Shown here piece by piece: positions 1 to 5,820 of a stretch of DNA of 15,401 nt; positions within the stretch are counted from its first letter, which is position 1, and the number at the start of each line of letters is the position of its first letter. The notes under the pieces were generated by a model. The model saw only the letters and a program-made list of their open reading frames with translations. It was not told the origin of the DNA and did no database searches. The stretch covers positions 1 through 15,401 of the forward strand of contig JBOFFC010000133.1 in the NCBI GenBank assembly GCA_051648405.1. The letters are read 5' to 3'. The position numbers were made by a program, and so were the translations under genes. This DNA is from JBOFFC01 sp051648405. GTDB lineage: Bacteria > Planctomycetota > Planctomycetia > Pirellulales > Lacipirellulaceae.

Positions 1-36
1 GCTAAGCCGCGAGCGGCCGGCCGCTCGCGGCTTAGC
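1..36. repeat. Perfect 36-bp palindrome
   Basis: The first 18 bases (gctaagccgcgagcggcc) are followed directly by their exact reverse complement, so the 36 bases form a perfect GC-rich palindrome with no unpaired loop. As RNA it would fold into a very stable hairpin. It lies about 120 bases before the cytochrome c gene. It could be a bidirectional terminator for the preceding gene, though no T-run follows, or a REP-like dispersed palindrome. The 11-mer AGCCGCGAGCG in its arm recurs with one change at 10536-10546 inside the DUF58 gene, which favours a dispersed element. The window starts at its first base, so a longer element cannot be excluded. Confidence 0.85.
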
Positions 37-112
37 GCCCCACCCCCCAACTCCTCTCCAGCGACCTTTTGTCGCGGGGCCGTGACGGGGGACGGGCCGG
101 GGGCGGTTCGGG

Positions 113-118
113 TAAGAT
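113..118 (+). promoter_or_regulatory. Possible -10 element before cytochrome c gene
   Basis: The hexamer TAAGAT, preceded by a G-rich stretch and followed by GCC, matches 4 of 6 positions of the sigma-70 -10 consensus. It resembles the better candidate at 5725-5730 (G-run, TAGACT, GCC). No convincing -35 lies at a normal distance. If real, it overlaps ATG 117 and so supports translation from ATG 156. The genes may instead be read from a promoter upstream of the window. Confidence 0.2.
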
Positions 119-155
119 GCCGAGCTTTTCCCCGCTCCGCCGGCTCCCGCTTCCG

Positions 156-1382
156 ATGCGATCTCGCCGTTCGCTTCGCCGAATCCTGCCGATCGTGGGC
201 GCATTGCTCGCGGCGGCGGGGGGCTGCGCGGACCGCAGCGGCGAGTTCCAACCCGACACGCTGCTGCGCCTCGCGCGGGGGCTGTCGGCCGAGCGGTCGG
301 CGAGCATTGACCGAGTCCTGGTAGAGCTACTCGGGGACCCCGAACGGCCTCGTGTCCCGGAAGGGATCGAGGGGGTCGAAGGCCTCTTCACTTCCGCCGC
401 GCTCGAGGAGTGCGCCGGCCCCGTCGAGAGCCACCGACCGGGGCACACCCGCGGGCTCTACCGCCGCCACTGCGCGCGTTGCCACGGGGTGACGGGGGAT
501 GGCCTCGGGCCGACGGCGTTGTACCAGTCCCCCGCGCCGCGCGACTTCCGCCGCGGGGTGTTCAAGTGGAAGAGCACCCAGCGCGACGCGAAGCCGACCC
601 TCGCCGACCTCGACCGCGTGCTGACGCACGGCGTCGCCGGGTCGTCGATGCCCGGCTTCGCGCTGATCGCCGACCACGAGCGCGACGCGCTCCGGCAGTA
701 CGTCGTCTTCTTGTCGGTCCGCGGTGAGCTCGAACGAGCCCTGATCGGCCTCGTGTCGGAGGAGGGGAACGCGGCGAAGCCACTCGACCCTCGGGCCGAC
801 GCGACGGGAGTCAACGAGCTGCTACGCGGGATCGTCGCCGGTTGGACCGACGCGCCGAGCGCCGTGGTCGTTGCGCCCCAAACAGCGGACGAAGCAGAGC
901 TCGCCGAGCTCGTGGTGCGGGGCCGCGAGGTCTACCACAGCACCAAGGCGACCTGCGCCAAGTGCCACGGGCAGGAGGGGGAAGGGATCGCCCAGCAGGA
1001 CGTCGATTACGACGACTGGACGCGCGAGCGGATGACCCTCCGCAGCGAGGCCGAACGCGTCGCGGCCAAGCGCGACGCTACGGAGCAACGGCGCTTCGCC
1101 GAGGCGAGCGCAGACACCCGGCCAGCGTCCCCGGCGCAGGGCCGCCGGCTGGTCGGCATGCCGCTCCGCGGGGGCGACAGACCGGCGGACTTGTTCGCGC
1201 GTATCCAGCAGGGGATCGCCGGAACGCCGATGCCGGCGATGGGGCCGAGCGCCACGAAACCGGGGGGCGTGCTGAACAGCGACGAAATCGTCGCCGTGGC
1301 CGCGTACGTCCGCTCGCTCGCGAAGACGAGCGACGCCACGCCCCGCGCCGAGGATGCTTCGACCCCCGGAGGGAAGCGATGA
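156..1382 (+). CDS. Dihaem c-type cytochrome lipoprotein
   Basis: This is probably a membrane-anchored electron-transfer protein on the outer face of the cytoplasmic membrane. Two CXXCH haem c sites are visible: C106-A-R-C109-H110 and C267-A-K-C270-H271, numbered from the start chosen here. Each is followed by a likely axial methionine (SSMPGF, M165; TPMPAM, M359), so there are two cytochrome c class I domains in tandem. The N-terminus has an Arg-rich region, a hydrophobic stretch and a lipobox-like AAGG-C24, suggesting a lipoprotein of 408 residues. ATG 156 is preferred because it gives a normal-length signal peptide; ATG 117 and TTG 69 are in frame but give long n-regions. The stop overlaps the ctaA start (ATGA). 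The position suggests it serves the cytochrome oxidase whose haem a is made by the next genes; that link is inferred. Confidence 0.88.
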   Translation: MRSRRSLRRILPIVGALLAAAGGCADRSGEFQPDTLLRLARGLSAERSASIDRVLVELLGDPERPRVPEGIEGVEGLFTSAALEECAGPVESHRPGHTRGLYRRHCARCHGVTGDGLGPTALYQSPAPRDFRRGVFKWKSTQRDAKPTLADLDRVLTHGVAGSSMPGFALIADHERDALRQYVVFLSVRGELERALIGLVSEEGNAAKPLDPRADATGVNELLRGIVAGWTDAPSAVVVAPQTADEAELAELVVRGREVYHSTKATCAKCHGQEGEGIAQQDVDYDDWTRERMTLRSEAERVAAKRDATEQRRFAEASADTRPASPAQGRRLVGMPLRGGDRPADLFARIQQGIAGTPMPAMGPSATKPGGVLNSDEIVAVAAYVRSLAKTSDATPRAEDASTPGGKR

Positions 1383-2413
1383 CCTCCCCTTGGCCGCACC
1401 GCTGGGCGTGGCTGCTCTGCCTCGCGACCTTCCCGCTGGTGTGGGTTGGTGGGCTGATCACCACCACGGACGCCGGGATGGCGGTCCCCGACTGGCCGGG
1501 GACCTACGGGTACAATATGTTCCTGTACCCCTGGCAGACGTGGTTCTTTGGTCCGTGGGACCTGTTCATCGAGCACGGCCACCGGTTGCTGGCCTCGGGT
1601 GTGGGTCTGCTGGCGATCGGCCTCGTGGTTGCGACTTGGCGAGCCGGTGCTCCGCCGCGGCTGAGGCGCTGGGCGCTCATCGCGCTCGCCCTGGTGATCC
1701 TTCAAGGCGTCCTTGGGGGCTTGCGTGTGGTGCTCAACGAACGCGTGCTCGCGCTGGCGCACGGGTCAACGGGCCCGTTGTTCTTCGCCCTCACGGCGGC
1801 GCTAGTCGTGGCGACGGGGCCGAGGCCGCGCGACGGCACGGTTGGCGCGCCGCGGTGGGCGACTCGCTGGCTGGCGGCGCTCGTGCTGCTGCAAGTCGTG
1901 GTCGGCGCCACGTTGCGTCACGTCCCCGAAGGGGGCCGGCCTACGACCTTCGCGACGCACGTCCAAACCCACTTGGTCCTAGCGGCGGTCGTCGGCCTGC
2001 TCGCCCTGTTCGTCGGACTTCTCACCGCGCGGCGCGCCTCGCGCGGACTCCGCGGGCTGGGAGCCGCCGTCGGGGTGCTCGTCGTGTTGCAGATCGCCCT
2101 GGGCTTCGGCGCCTGGGTCGCCAAGTACCGCTACCCCGAGTGGCTGCCGCTCGAACTGCTGGCGACAAGCCGCTCGGCGACCGGCTCCTGGGAGCCGAGC
2201 CTCGCCGCGGTTACGCTTGAGCCGCGGAGCTCGGGGGGCTGGGGCGAAACGCACACGGTGACCGCCCACAGCGCGATCGGCTCGCTGCTGCTCGGCGCGT
2301 CCACGGCATTGGCGGTCGCCGCGGCGCGGCGGCGTGGGCTCTCCGCCCCCGCTGCCAACGACCCCCCCACCTCGTTCCCGATCGCAACACCGGCCCCGCC
2401 GCTCTCCGCATGA
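1379..2413 (+). CDS. ctaA: Heme A synthase (CtaA/COX15 family)
   Basis: This membrane enzyme converts heme O to heme A for aa3-type cytochrome c oxidase. The 344-residue product has about eight hydrophobic segments, as expected of the family. Conserved features are the EXXHR motif (E65-H66-G67-H68-R69), H128 in AHGSTG, H194/H198 in THVQTH and H297 in TAHSAIG. These match the four paired haem-ligand histidines of CtaA. The N-terminal GGLITTTDAGMAVPDWP stretch is also typical. ATG 1379 overlaps the preceding stop (ATGA) and has a strong ribosome binding site, GGAGGG at 1368-1373, 5 bases upstream. The frame stays open well upstream of this ATG, but that part reads as shadow of the cytochrome gene. 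A Pro/Ala-rich cytoplasmic tail ends the protein, and the stop overlaps the ctaB start. Confidence 0.95.
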   Translation: MTSPWPHRWAWLLCLATFPLVWVGGLITTTDAGMAVPDWPGTYGYNMFLYPWQTWFFGPWDLFIEHGHRLLASGVGLLAIGLVVATWRAGAPPRLRRWALIALALVILQGVLGGLRVVLNERVLALAHGSTGPLFFALTAALVVATGPRPRDGTVGAPRWATRWLAALVLLQVVVGATLRHVPEGGRPTTFATHVQTHLVLAAVVGLLALFVGLLTARRASRGLRGLGAAVGVLVVLQIALGFGAWVAKYRYPEWLPLELLATSRSATGSWEPSLAAVTLEPRSSGGWGETHTVTAHSAIGSLLLGASTALAVAAARRRGLSAPAANDPPTSFPIATPAPPLSA

Positions 2414-3339
2414 GAACCGCCGCCACTACCCTCCCTGCCCCCGCTGAGCGCGTGACCACCCTTTCGCGGTGCGCCCCCTTCGTCGAGCTCACCAAGCCGC
2501 GGATCGTCCTGCTCGAGCTCGTGGCGGTGCTCGTCACGCTGCACGTGGCGACGCGGTACGGCGCTCCGGGTACGGCCTGGTCGCTTTCGCTGTTGCTGGG
2601 AGTCAGCCTGGGGACGCTGCTGGTCGCCGGGAGCGCGAACGCGATCAACCAGTGGATCGAGCGCGAGCTCGACGCCCGGATGCGCCGGACGCGCACTCGG
2701 CCGATCCCCTCGGGGCGGCTGACCCCCGCCGACGCGCTCGCCTTCGGCGTGCTGACGCTCGCGATGGGGGTCTCGACCCTCGGGATGACCGCCGGACCGG
2801 AAGCGGCCGTTGTGGCGTTCGTCACGTGGGTCGTGTACGTCGCCGTCTACACGCCGATGAAGACCAAGACGTGGCTCAACACGGCGGTCGGCGCGGTGAG
2901 CGGCGCGCTGCCGCTGGGGATCGGTTGGACCGCCGGCGGGGGGCGGCTCGACGACCCGCTGTCGCTCGCCCTGCTGGGGGTGATGTACGTCTGGCAGTTC
3001 CCACACTTCATGGCCATCGCCTGGCTCTGCCGAGACGACTACCAGGTCGCCGGCTACCGGATGTCGACGACGCTCGACCCGTCGGGGCTGAGCGCCGGCT
3101 GGCAGGCCTTGACCGGCTCGGCCGTGCTGTTGCCGCTGAGCCTCGCGCCGCTGTTCGTGTCGGACTCGATCCGCGGCTGGGTCTACGCGGCGCCGGTCGT
3201 GAGCGGCGGGCTGCTGATGCTGGTCACTTCGTCGGCGTTCCTCGCCGATCGGTCGGACGCCACGGCGCGGCGGCTGATGCGCGCCAGCCTGGTCTACGTG
3301 CCGATGTGGCTCGCCGGGCTCTGGTTGTCGGGGGTGTAG
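2410..3339 (+). CDS. ctaB: Protoheme IX farnesyltransferase, heme O synthase (CtaB/CyoE)
   Basis: This UbiA-superfamily prenyltransferase attaches a farnesyl group to protoheme, making heme O, the substrate of CtaA. The 309 residues carry the family hallmarks. ELTKPRI is at about 26-32. The first substrate/Mg site is N80-QWIERELD88, followed by RTRTRPIPSGR; the first acidic position is Glu, as in some CtaB subfamilies. The second site begins YTPMKTKTWLNT (147-158) and runs into GAVSGALPLGIGW. The stretch YVWQFPHFMAIAW with RDDYQVAGYRM is at about 193-218. About eight to nine membrane segments are visible. ATG 2410 overlaps the ctaA stop (ATGA), so the two enzymes of the same pathway are probably translationally coupled. 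Confidence 0.95.
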   Translation: MRTAATTLPAPAERVTTLSRCAPFVELTKPRIVLLELVAVLVTLHVATRYGAPGTAWSLSLLLGVSLGTLLVAGSANAINQWIERELDARMRRTRTRPIPSGRLTPADALAFGVLTLAMGVSTLGMTAGPEAAVVAFVTWVVYVAVYTPMKTKTWLNTAVGAVSGALPLGIGWTAGGGRLDDPLSLALLGVMYVWQFPHFMAIAWLCRDDYQVAGYRMSTTLDPSGLSAGWQALTGSAVLLPLSLAPLFVSDSIRGWVYAAPVVSGGLLMLVTSSAFLADRSDATARRLMRASLVYVPMWLAGLWLSGV

Positions 3340-3412
3340 GCGCCCCCGATCGTTTGCCCTCAACGCTCCCTCGGCCCCGCACGGGTCGCCGCTCTAACCA
3401 CCGCCGCGCCGC

Positions 3413-4330
3413 ATGCCCGCGATCGAGGTCCACGATGTCCGTCATCGTTACGGCGAGCGCGAGGCGCTCGGCGGCGTAACGCTCGACGTCGTCGCGGGGG
3501 AAACGCTCGCGCTCTTGGGTCCCAACGGCAGCGGCAAGACGACGCTCTTCAAGCTGATGTCCACGCTGGCGACGATCCAGTCGGGGGCGATCCGCGTGAT
3601 GGGGCACGACGCGTCACGCGAGCCCGCCGCGGTCCGCGCGGCGCTGGGGGTCGTGTTCCAGTCGCCGAGCCTCGACAAGAAGCTGCGCGTCGAAGAGAAC
3701 CTCCGCTGCGCGGGGGCCCTGTACGGCGTTCGCGGGGCCGAGCTGCGTAAGCGGATCGACGCCGAGCTCGAACGCTTCCAGGTCGCCGACCGCCGTCGCG
3801 ACTTCGTCGAAACGCTCTCCGGCGGGCTGCGCCGTCGTGTCGAGCTCGCGCAGGCCATGCTGCACCACCCGCGCGTGCTGCTGCTCGACGAGCCCTCGAC
3901 CGGGCTGGACCCCGCGGCGCGCGGCGACCTCTGGCGGCGACTCGACGAGGCCCGTCGCCAAGGGGTGACCGTCGTCGTCACCACGCACCTGCTGGAGGAA
4001 GCCGAGAAGGCCGACCGACTCGCGATCTTGGCGGGCGGCAAGCTCGTGGCGCTCGACACGCCGCACGCGCTGCAGTCGTCGATCGGCGGCGACACGCTGA
4101 CGCTCCGCTCGAGCGACGCGGCGGCGCTCGCCGCCGAAGTCGCCGCGAAGTTCGGCGCCGTGGCCCGCGTCATCGACGACACGGTTTGCATCGACGGACC
4201 GGACGCGCTGGCGCTCGCCCCGCTCCTCTACGAGGCGTTTCGCGATCGGATCGCCGACCTGTCGATCGGCAAGCCGACGCTCGAGGACGTGTTCATCGCC
4301 CGCACCGGCCGCAAGTTCTCGGGCGATTGA
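3413..4330 (+). CDS. ABC transporter ATP-binding protein (ABC-2/DrrA type)
   Basis: This is the nucleotide-binding subunit of an ABC-2 type exporter, 305 residues, with a complete ATPase domain. Walker A is G36-PNGSGKTT44, a Q-loop follows at FQSPSLD, the signature is L135-SGGLRRR, Walker B is V155-LLLDE160 followed by the D-loop, and the switch histidine is H192 in TTHLLEEA. The C-terminal extension ending in GKPTLEDVFIARTGRKF is typical of the DrrA/NatA/YhhJ-partner class. The gene lies 73 bases after ctaB and 23 bases before its permease. The substrate cannot be read from the sequence. The location between ctaB and a DUF420 gene suggests a role in oxidase assembly, for example haem or copper handling; this is inference. 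Confidence 0.93.
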   Translation: MPAIEVHDVRHRYGEREALGGVTLDVVAGETLALLGPNGSGKTTLFKLMSTLATIQSGAIRVMGHDASREPAAVRAALGVVFQSPSLDKKLRVEENLRCAGALYGVRGAELRKRIDAELERFQVADRRRDFVETLSGGLRRRVELAQAMLHHPRVLLLDEPSTGLDPAARGDLWRRLDEARRQGVTVVVTTHLLEEAEKADRLAILAGGKLVALDTPHALQSSIGGDTLTLRSSDAAALAAEVAAKFGAVARVIDDTVCIDGPDALALAPLLYEAFRDRIADLSIGKPTLEDVFIARTGRKFSGD

Positions 4331-4353
4331 GCTCTTCAACAAAGGGTTAGGGG

Positions 4354-5112
4354 ATGAATTTGGTGCAGTTTTCACCGTCGGCGCCCGTCGTGCTCGCGCT
4401 CGCGTGGCGTGAGCTCGTGCGCTTCTTCCGACAGAAGAACCGCGTGATCGGGGCGCTCGTGCAGCCGGTGATGTTTTGGCTGCTCTTCAGCGAGGGGCTG
4501 AAGGCCAACGACCTGGGTTACACGCACTTCTTCCCCGGCACGATCGCGATGATCCTGCTGTTCACGGCGATCTTCGCGACGATCAGCGTGATCGAGGACC
4601 GCAACGAGGGCTTTCTGCAAGGGGTCCTGGTGGCGCCGGTCCGCCGCGGGGCGATGGTCCTGGGAAAGGTTCTGGGGGGGGCAGCGATCGCCATGGGGCA
4701 GGGGACGCTGTTCCTCGCGTTGGGAGCGCTGACGGTCGAGGAGATCTCCCCTTCGGCGCTCGACGTCGGCGCCGCGCTGGGGCTGATGACGCTGATGTCC
4801 GTGGCGCTGACCGGTCTGGGTTTTGTGATCGCCTGGCGGATGGACTCGACCCAAGGGTTCCACGCCGTGATGAGCGTCTTCTTGCTGCCGATGTGGCTGC
4901 TGTCGGGGGCCTTCTTCCGCCAGGGGGCGGCCGGTTGGCTCGGGCCCATCGTCGCCGCGAACCCGCTGACCTACGGTGTCGCGGGGCTGCGCTGGCGGCT
5001 CGACTCGGGCGCTGGGGTGGGGCTCCCCCCCGAATGGCTCTGCTGGACGGTGACGGCGGGGTTCGCGGTGGCGATGCTCGCCGCGAGTCGCTGGGTCGTC
5101 AGCCGCCGCTAA
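4354..5112 (+). CDS. ABC-2 type transporter permease
   Basis: This 252-residue membrane subunit pairs with the ATPase just upstream. It shows the ABC-2 layout. A cytoplasmic N-terminus carries the RELVRFFRQKNRVIGALVQP coupling-type segment, and about six membrane spans follow. Between spans 2 and 3 is the characteristic loop IEDRNEGFLQGVLVAPVRRG, and near the end a LLPMWLLSGAF / NPLTYGVAGLRW region. A ribosome binding site (AAAGGG, 4341-4346) lies 7 bases before ATG 4354. With no accessory subunit visible, the transporter is probably a dimer of this protein with two ATPase subunits. The substrate is unknown. Confidence 0.9.
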   Translation: MNLVQFSPSAPVVLALAWRELVRFFRQKNRVIGALVQPVMFWLLFSEGLKANDLGYTHFFPGTIAMILLFTAIFATISVIEDRNEGFLQGVLVAPVRRGAMVLGKVLGGAAIAMGQGTLFLALGALTVEEISPSALDVGAALGLMTLMSVALTGLGFVIAWRMDSTQGFHAVMSVFLLPMWLLSGAFFRQGAAGWLGPIVAANPLTYGVAGLRWRLDSGAGVGLPPEWLCWTVTAGFAVAMLAASRWVVSRR

Positions 5113-5113
5113 G

Positions 5114-5166
5114 CAGGCAACAGGCAAGCGGCAATCGGTATCTGCCATCTATCATCCATCATCTGT
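5114..5166. repeat. Two adjacent arrays of degenerate 7-nt repeats
   Basis: The 64-base gap between the ABC permease and the DUF420 gene is almost wholly repeats with a 7-nt period. The first array reads CAGGCAA, CAGGCAA, GCGGCAA (5114-5134). After TCGG come TATCTGC, CATCTAT, CATCCAT and CATCTGT (5139-5166). The second array is pyrimidine-rich and sits where the DUF420 gene would carry a ribosome binding site, which it lacks. A similar 7-nt array occurs inside the DUF58 gene at 10485-10519. The pattern recalls the short tandemly repeated heptamers known from cyanobacteria. Confidence 0.75.
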
Positions 5167-5176
5167 CCTCTCCACC

Positions 5177-5674
5177 ATGCTCGCCCTCGCCGGTCACCCA
5201 CTGGTTCACGCCAACGCGGCGCTCAACACGCTCGCCACGTTGCTGCTCGTGGCGGCGTTTGTCGCGATCAAGCGCGGCGACGAGCGGGCCCACCGCGGCC
5301 TGATGCTTGCGGCGCTCGTCACGTCGGCCGCCTTCCTCGCCTGCTACCTGACGTACCACTTCGGCGTGCAACTGACTGTAAAGTTCACGCACCCCGGGCC
5401 GGTGAAGTACGTCTACTACGCGGTCCTGCTCTCGCACGTCCTGCTGGCGACGACCGTTCCCTACTTCGCGCTCCGCGCCGCGTACCTGGGAACGAAGGCG
5501 ATGCGGCTCTCGCCCGAGGGGCGCGCCGGCGCCTCGCCCGAGGCCCTCGAGCTGCGCCGCAAGCACCGCGGGCTGGTGCGCTGGGCGTTCCCGATTTGGC
5601 TTTACGTCTCGGTGACCGGTGTCATCGTCTACTGGATGCTGTACCACGGTTGGCCGCCGGAAGGGCTCGTGTAG
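5177..5674 (+). CDS. DUF420 membrane protein, CtaM-like oxidase assembly factor
   Basis: A 165-residue integral membrane protein with about four to five hydrophobic spans, matching DUF420. Firmicute members (CtaM/YozB) are needed for active aa3-type oxidase. Visible family features are H11 near the N-terminus, H39 in AHRGLM, H61 in YLTYHFG, H87 in LLSHVLLA, and H130 in RKHRGLVRWAFP followed by SVTGVIVYWMLY; such membrane histidines could bind haem or metal. ATG 5177 is chosen because the first span starts right after it. No Shine-Dalgarno sequence is present; the leader is the pyrimidine-rich 7-nt array. Location after ctaA, ctaB and the ABC pair agrees with a role in cytochrome oxidase maturation. 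It is the last gene of this operon. Confidence 0.88.
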   Translation: MLALAGHPLVHANAALNTLATLLLVAAFVAIKRGDERAHRGLMLAALVTSAAFLACYLTYHFGVQLTVKFTHPGPVKYVYYAVLLSHVLLATTVPYFALRAAYLGTKAMRLSPEGRAGASPEALELRRKHRGLVRWAFPIWLYVSVTGVIVYWMLYHGWPPEGLV

Positions 5675-5679
5675 AACGC

Positions 5680-5703
5680 CTCGCTACAGCGAGCGCGCCT
5701 TTT
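5680..5703 (+). terminator. Possible weak terminator after DUF420 gene
   Basis: A short hairpin (ctcgct / agcgag, arms 5680-5685 and 5688-5693, with a very tight loop) is followed six bases later by TTTT at 5700-5703. It lies six bases after the DUF420 stop and just before the candidate promoter of the next gene, which is where a terminator would be expected. The stem is short and the T-run brief, so termination would be inefficient at best. Confidence 0.35.
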
Positions 5704-5730
5704 GCCCGGCGGGCGCCCGGGGGGTAGACT
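5702..5730 (+). promoter_or_regulatory. Candidate sigma-70 promoter for the PQQ-propeller gene
   Basis: A -35-like TTGCCC (5702-5707) and a -10-like TAGACT (5725-5730) are separated by exactly 17 bases; each matches 4 of 6 consensus positions. The spacer contains the palindrome CGGGCGCCCG. Transcription would start near 5737, leaving a leader of about 84 bases before ATG 5821. It marks the start of the second transcription unit, which could extend through the moxR/Bat genes. Confidence 0.5.
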
Positions 5731-5820
5731 GCCAGAGTGCGCCGAGTGGCGATGGCGCCCCCGAATCCCAGGGGCGCCCGGCTCGACGCGGTGCGGTTCG
5801 CCGCGCGGAGGGCGTTACGG

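Noticed and set aside
61..75. Small hairpin gcgac-ctttt-gtcgc before the cytochrome gene
   Set aside because: A five-base stem is too short to separate from chance in GC-rich DNA, and nothing nearby supports a function.
69..155. N-terminal extension of the cytochrome gene from TTG 69 or ATG 117
   Set aside because: It would give an overly long n-region before the lipobox; ATG 156 gives a normal lipoprotein signal. ATG 117 cannot be fully excluded.
842..1378. Upstream extension of the ctaA frame
   Set aside because: It overlaps the second haem domain of the cytochrome gene. ATG 1379 has a strong ribosome binding site and the expected N-terminus.
2131..3363. 410-codon open frame on the minus strand over ctaB and the end of ctaA
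   Set aside because: It is antisense to two clearly conserved genes, its translation is a low-complexity Arg/Pro/His/Gly-rich chain with no recognisable domain, and long antisense frames are common in DNA of this GC content.
3340..3412. Gap between ctaB and the ABC ATPase gene as a promoter region
   Set aside because: No convincing -35/-10 pair or terminator hairpin was found in these 73 bases; the genes are probably co-transcribed.
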